A DNA stretch of 11,789 bases, taken from assembly GCF_000003605.2 (NCBI RefSeq), contig NW_003126388.1, positions 286,939 through 298,727 of the forward strand, given 5' to 3'. Below the pieces are notes generated by a model. The model was not told where the DNA came from. It searched no databases and saw only the letters and a program-made list of their open reading frames with translations. This DNA comes from Saccoglossus kowalevskii. Taxonomy: Eukaryota > Hemichordata > Enteropneusta > Harrimaniidae. Made by a program: the position numbers and the translations under genes. Positions 8,462 to 11,789 of the stretch are shown piece by piece (position 1 is the first letter of the stretch; each line of letters opens with the position of its first letter).

Positions 8462-8900
8462 GAGATGCTCAATTGTTTGAGATACGAATATCGAGTTACA
8501 AAACTGACCAAGCACATATTTGTGAAACCACGCCCACTTTTGCGAAACCACACCCAAATTGTAAATCAATGTTAAATTACCAGTTAACAGAAGTTCAAGT
8601 TATGGGCAATATACATTTTTGTTTTTGTTGAACGTCCACATTTAGTAACTTTAGTTAACAGTTCAAGTTACGGGCAGCATGAAATTTTTGTTCAAATTTA
8701 GTCACTTGAACTTTAATTAACAGTTAACTGAACTTTGATTTATGGACAACATACAACATTAAACCAAACAAAAAACTATTTTGCCTGTAGTTGGAAGTTT
8801 GGCTATTACTGTTAGTTATAATTTGGGTGTGGTTTTGCAAAAATGGGTGTGGTTTTGCAAATGTGGGCGTGGTCATTCTTGTAATGCAATTCAGCATCTC
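8462..8900. mobile_element. 439-bp MITE with 9-bp target duplication, Mutator-like
   Basis: The identical 9-mer actttttgt flanks the element at 8453-8461 and 8901-8909. The outer ends are inverted: gagatgctcaattg (8462-8475) against the complement of caattcagcatctc (8887-8900), 13 of 14. Larger inner arms follow: 8528-8564 (ccacgcccacttttgcgaaa, then ccacacccaaattgtaa) against 8816-8872. The right arm carries one extra direct copy of gggtgtggttttgcaaa. The middle holds three units of about 70 bp starting at 8582, 8653 and 8722, each beginning agttaac and then resembling caagttatgggcaatat. No coding capacity is seen. A 9-bp duplication and ends beginning GAG fit Mutator-like elements; Merlin (8-9 bp) and hAT (8 bp) are alternatives, though the end sequence does not look like hAT. 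Confidence 0.85.
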
Positions 8901-9113
8901 ACTTTTTGTTTTCTTATACCCTTACCCCATTCACAAGAAGGGTGTGGTAATTTGTAACAATTTGTAATATTAAAAATCTTCATTGAATTTGTATTCTCAT
9001 TGGGATTTTAATTAGGTGACATTTTTGAAAAAAGAAAAAGAAAGAAAAATCACAATAGAACAAAACACAAGCATGCATGTAAAGTAAAACACTTGATGCA
9101 CAGTTACACAGTT

Positions 9114-9352
9114 AAGGGTCAGCCATTTAAAAACATGGGTGGTGTCTGGAAGAGTGCAACCAGTGCATTTTTGTTTTTTTTGTGTTTTTTTTTGCTGTGT
9201 CTTGTACATTTTTTTTATTTTCTTGAATGAGCCAGCAGTTTTTCGCTTCATCTTGATGAGTCTTTTTTTTCCTCTTAATTAGTGCCTTGCTTGCGAACTT
9301 TTTTTAAACAAACCTTTCAGCCACCCCCATGATTTTAAATGGTCGACCCCTT
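9114..9352. mobile_element. Short inverted-repeat element (candidate MITE)
   Basis: The left arm aagggtcagccatttaaaaa, continuing to about 9152, matches the reverse complement of the right arm at 9313-9352 (which ends ttttaaatggtcgacccctt) over about 38 bases with several mismatches and a small gap. The 160 bases between are T-rich (runs of 7-9 T) with no coding sense; the minus-strand frame here is low-complexity Lys-rich. No target-site duplication was found, so the superfamily is not assigned. A related end at 8402-8428 shows the sequence is repeated. Confidence 0.6.
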
Positions 9353-9439
9353 GGTCACTTTTCACTAAGATTTGTTCAACACCCTCAAGTGAGCAGATCA
9401 TTATTACTAATCTTATTATTTGGATTTTACTAGTAAGCC

Positions 9440-9931
9440 TTCGTCTACCCTTGGAACGTAATTTGGTTGACTGGAGGCGAATGGTTGTTGAAATCCCGAT
9501 TGTAATGTAAATATAGTCACATGCTCCGATCGCATGATATTAAGTCAGCCAGACAGCTACACCCACGTGTAGCATTACGTACAACGAAACGTCTGTGACA
9601 GCTGATCCATTTGGGGTCAGAGGTTATTACCCGATTATTCGATTCCCAACAACCAATTAAATTATTTCTAGCATGATCACACGGACATCTCGCGAGAAAA
9701 TGTTCCAGGCTGACTGAGGTTAATGCAGTTTCATTTTAGTTTAATAATTTAAGAATTATTTTTCCTAAAATTCATCCGTTCATTTTTTCTAGAATAAATA
9801 TAGTTATAAATTTTGCCTGTTTGTTGAATGGTACGCGGAGTTATTTTGACTTCTTTAAAATATGGTTGCTGTTTTTTGTTTATCTTTGAAATACCGTATT
9901 ACACCGTTTCCTATGTTTACGGTTTCTCAAA
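9440..9931 (+). promoter_or_regulatory. Likely PGRMC promoter and 5' UTR region
   Basis: CpG dinucleotides cluster in 9440-9700, unlike the AT-rich flanks (cgatcgcatg, acccacgtgt, attacgtacaacgaaacgtc, tctcgcgaga). Visible sites are an E-box CACGTG at 9564-9569, a direct repeat of nuclear-receptor-like half sites GGGTCA-GA-GGTTAT at 9614-9627, and a perfect TCTCGCGAGA at 9688-9697. An in-frame TGA at 9887-9889 bounds the coding frame upstream. No convincing TATA box fits a fixed start, so transcription probably begins in 9700-9930, but the exact site is not visible. Confidence 0.6.
9688..9697. promoter_or_regulatory. TCTCGCGAGA palindrome (CGCG/BANP element)
   Basis: This perfect 10-base palindrome is identical to the known CGCG promoter element TCTCGCGAGA, bound by BANP at unmethylated housekeeping promoters. 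It sits 235 bases upstream of the PGRMC start codon. In DNA with so few CpGs, a chance perfect match is unlikely. Confidence 0.65.
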
Positions 9932-10265
9932 ATGGCGGCAGAAGAAGTTGGAGATGCTGCTCAACAGAGCTCTGAGAGTACGGAACAGATAGAAGCGCCG
10001 GGTTTTTTGTTGGAGTTATTTAGCAGTCCCTTAAATATTGCACTTCTTGCAATATGTTTTTACCTTCTTTATCAAATTTTAGCCCGGAACAAACCAGTGG
10101 AGGCTCCGCCAAGGCCACCAGAACTCCCCCGGTTGAGGAAGAGAGATTTCACCATGGACGAGCTTCGGGAGTACAGTGGTGGTGAAAACACGGAAGGGAG
10201 AATTTTAGTGGCAGTCAACAGTAAAGTTTTTGATGTCACAAGAGGAAAGAAATTTTATGGCCCAG
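9932..10265 (+). CDS. PGRMC1: PGRMC (membrane-associated progesterone receptor component), coding exon 1
   Basis: PGRMC proteins are single-pass ER/endomembrane, cytochrome b5-like haem proteins that support cytochrome P450s and sterol and haem metabolism. This exon encodes residues 1-111 plus one base of codon 112. Residues 1-25 are an acidic N-terminus, and about 34-52 form a membrane anchor (LNIALLAICFYLLYQIL). Residues 58-67 are a proline-rich linker (EAPPRPPELP). The cytochrome b5-like domain starts at about 69-72 (LRKRDFTMDELREYSG) and runs through RILVAVNSKVFDVTRGKKFYGP. These blocks match the vertebrate family closely. The ATG is chosen because it follows an in-frame TGA at 9887, has a strong context (AAAATGG), and gives the family's usual N-terminal length. 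The exon ends at a consensus donor (cccag|GTACGT), phase 1; the open frame beyond (VRFVIVLHLN-like readthrough) is intron. Tyr109 corresponds to human Tyr107. The haem-ligand Tyr of the following GPYG motif must lie in exon 2, outside the window. Invertebrates usually have one gene equivalent to both PGRMC1 and PGRMC2. Confidence 0.95.
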
Positions 10266-10315
10266 GTACGTTTTGTTATTGTATTACATTTGAATATCGT
10301 GTCCTGTGAATAAAT

Positions 10316-10339
10316 GGTGATCACTGCCCGGGGATCACC
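10316..10339. repeat. Small hairpin GGTGATC/GATCACC
   Basis: Perfect 7-bp arms (10316-10322 and 10333-10339) enclose a 10-base GC-rich loop, 50 bases inside PGRMC intron 1. No function is assigned. Confidence 0.6.
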
Positions 10340-10724
10340 GATCCGTGTACTCAGTGCTATCATAGAAATAATATAATAATAATATAAACCTCATTGCTAT
10401 TATGGATTGTAAATCAAGCAAGGCGAGAATTGCCTGTGTATGAAAACATATTATTACTGATCGCGTATACCATGCATAAATTTGCATATGCATCTGGACA
10501 TTTAGATATTATATATGGTTGCTTTTTTTGGGTGAAAAATATGACTATTATTATGTAACTTTTCAACATTGGTGATCTGTTTGCATCATTATTGAAATTA
10601 TACAGAGTTCATGTTTAGATCATTATCATATCTTCAGGTGGATCCATTTTAAAATATTGAATTCTGTCTGACCCTATGTTGCCCTTCACTGCACACACAA
10701 TGAACAATGTACAGTGACTTAGAC

Positions 10725-10747
10725 CAGGAAGCTGTTACAGCTCCCTG
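10725..10747. repeat. Inverted repeat CAGGAAGCTGT/ACAGCTCCCTG
   Basis: Two 11-bp arms with one mismatch surround a single T (10736), forming a near-perfect 23-bp palindrome in intron 1. A direct cttaga flanks each side. No family is recognised. Confidence 0.6.
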
Positions 10748-11604
10748 CTTAGATACAATACACCATACTTGTAGTATCAATGGCTGGTAGGACAGTTGGT
10801 CTTTATAAACATTGGGATTGAGATATCAACTACTAATATTCAAATGATATACATTACCAGAATGAGTGACATGTCTTCTGTATAGAACAACACAAAGGGG
10901 TAGATAAAGATGATGGTACATTGCGAGTGGCGTTGATATTATGCAGAATGTATGAATTACAAGACAAAAAAAAAACAATCTCAAAGTATCTGGGAGTTAT
11001 AATGGCAAAGTTATTTTTGGACCCCCATTCGCAAAGCTATTTGTTTCTGTTAAATTCTCAAAGATGGAGCTACGTCACTATACCCCAAACATTGCCAGCA
11101 CCAATAATAAGCAATATGACTCAATGGATTAATGCTTTCTGTTAACCAGTCTGTTAATATTAACCAGTTTTCTGACACACTAGCTGCAACAAATTTGAGA
11201 ACCAAAAACAATAAAAAAGAAAAAACTGTGTAAGAATGGTGTCCACATTAAAATTGTAGCGATTACTTCATTCAAATATACTGAGATTCTCAAAAAGCAA
11301 TATTTCAAGTCAATTGAGTATTTCTAAATGTAATTTCTATAAAATATTTCTGCAATCTGATTTATTGTTGTCAATTTCTAATTGCCAAATGAATGCACTT
11401 TGAAAATAAATATTATCAATGGAAAACCATACAACATGGTGGTACTACTCCCATGCTGCATGATCTCACTTTTGGCTATGTCGCAGTTCCTCTATCAGTG
11501 ATAAAAGGACCGTGCTTGTGCACAATTCCTGTTGTCAAAGTAAAATGAATGTTCAACTGTTATATAAGCTATCTTTTGTTTTTCTGAGCAGAGAACTGTG
11601 CTAG

Positions 11605-11789
11605 TACTGTAAAATACTTTATTTTCGTTTGGAATTCATTTTCGCTGAATGGATGATTCAGTGAAAATAAAATCCAGCGAATATACCTATTTTTCCTATA
11701 TTTTACATTCAGCTCGTCAAAAATAAGTGAAAATAAATTCTATACAAAACACCCAAAAAGTCTTTTCCAGCTAAAATAAAGTGTTTTAC
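11605..11789. mobile_element. TACTGTAAAA-type inverted-repeat element, cut by the window edge
   Basis: The left end tactgtaaaatactttattt at 11605-11624 is mirrored by the last bases of the window: aaaataaagtgttttac (11773-11789) is the complement of gtaaaacactttatttt. The right end therefore lacks only the outermost few bases, expected to be an agta-like sequence. Inside are further inverted pieces with 'attttcgctgaat' and 'ccagcgaatat' (about 11638-11684). The gtaaaatn-ctttattttcg style is familiar to me from short terminal-inverted-repeat elements of molluscs and other marine invertebrates. That is recollection, not a search. Confidence 0.7.

Larger units (their letters stand above)
10266..11789 (+). 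other. PGRMC intron 1 (incomplete)
   Basis: It begins with GTACGT directly after the FYGP codons. No segment encoding the next conserved block (GPYGVFAGRDASRG-like) is present in the remaining 1.5 kb, so exon 2 lies to the right of the window. The intron contains an AAT-rich microsatellite at about 10366-10386, small hairpins at 10316-10339 and 10725-10747, an unremarkable open frame at 10921-11145, and the start of a repeat element at 11605. Confidence 0.85.

Noticed and set aside
9012-9251. 79-codon minus-strand open frame
   Set aside because: Lys-rich low-complexity translation of T-rich runs inside the inverted-repeat element.
10636-10660. Possible PGRMC exon 2 after tatcttcag
   Set aside because: The following codons do not give the conserved GPYG-type sequence and no frame continues the cytochrome b5-like domain.
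10921-11145. 74-codon plus-strand open frame in PGRMC intron 1
   Set aside because: Does not encode the expected cytochrome b5-like continuation and has no acceptor and donor pair.

Overview
This is eukaryotic, almost certainly metazoan, nuclear DNA. It is strongly AT-rich and non-coding over most of its length. It has GT-AG intron signals with animal-type branch points, several unrelated non-autonomous DNA transposons, a decaying minisatellite, and the first coding exon of a PGRMC (membrane-associated progesterone receptor component) gene. The repeat landscape (a Harbinger-type remnant, a Mutator-like MITE, and a TACTGTAAAA-type terminal-inverted-repeat element) suggests a marine invertebrate such as a mollusc. 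That placement is an inference; nothing here fixes the species.

Layout, left to right. Positions 1-735 are a tandem array: about 3.8 near-identical 32-bp units, then about 18 diverged 33-34-bp units of the same ancestry. Positions 736-2143 are AT-rich non-coding DNA. A 52-bp candidate internal exon (2144-2195, + strand) is flanked by a TACTAAC branch point, a good acceptor and a GTAAGTA donor. A candidate terminal exon (5058-5114) with a poly(A) signal at 5273 follows after a 2.86-kb intron; together they would be the 3' end of an unidentified gene. That intron holds a Harbinger-derived deletion element (about 2572-3263) carrying a broken 5' piece of the transposase gene, and a minus-strand 107-codon open frame (3629-3949) of uncertain status.

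Positions 5279-8236 show no gene. Positions 8237-9352 are a repeat cluster: an A18 tract, a 439-bp MITE with a perfect 9-bp target-site duplication (8453-8909), and three copies of another inverted-repeat end (8402, 9114, 9313). Positions 9440-9931 are the likely PGRMC promoter and 5' UTR, locally richer in CpG, with a perfect TCTCGCGAGA (CGCG/BANP) palindrome, an E-box, and a YY1-like AAAATGGCGGC spanning the start codon. PGRMC exon 1 is 9932-10265. The rest is its first intron, in which another terminal-inverted-repeat element starts at about 11605 and runs off the window edge.

The only confidently identified protein gene is PGRMC. The upstream gene, if real, lies on the same strand and ends about 4.6 kb before it. 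No prokaryotic-style operon, CRISPR array, tRNA or rRNA gene was seen.
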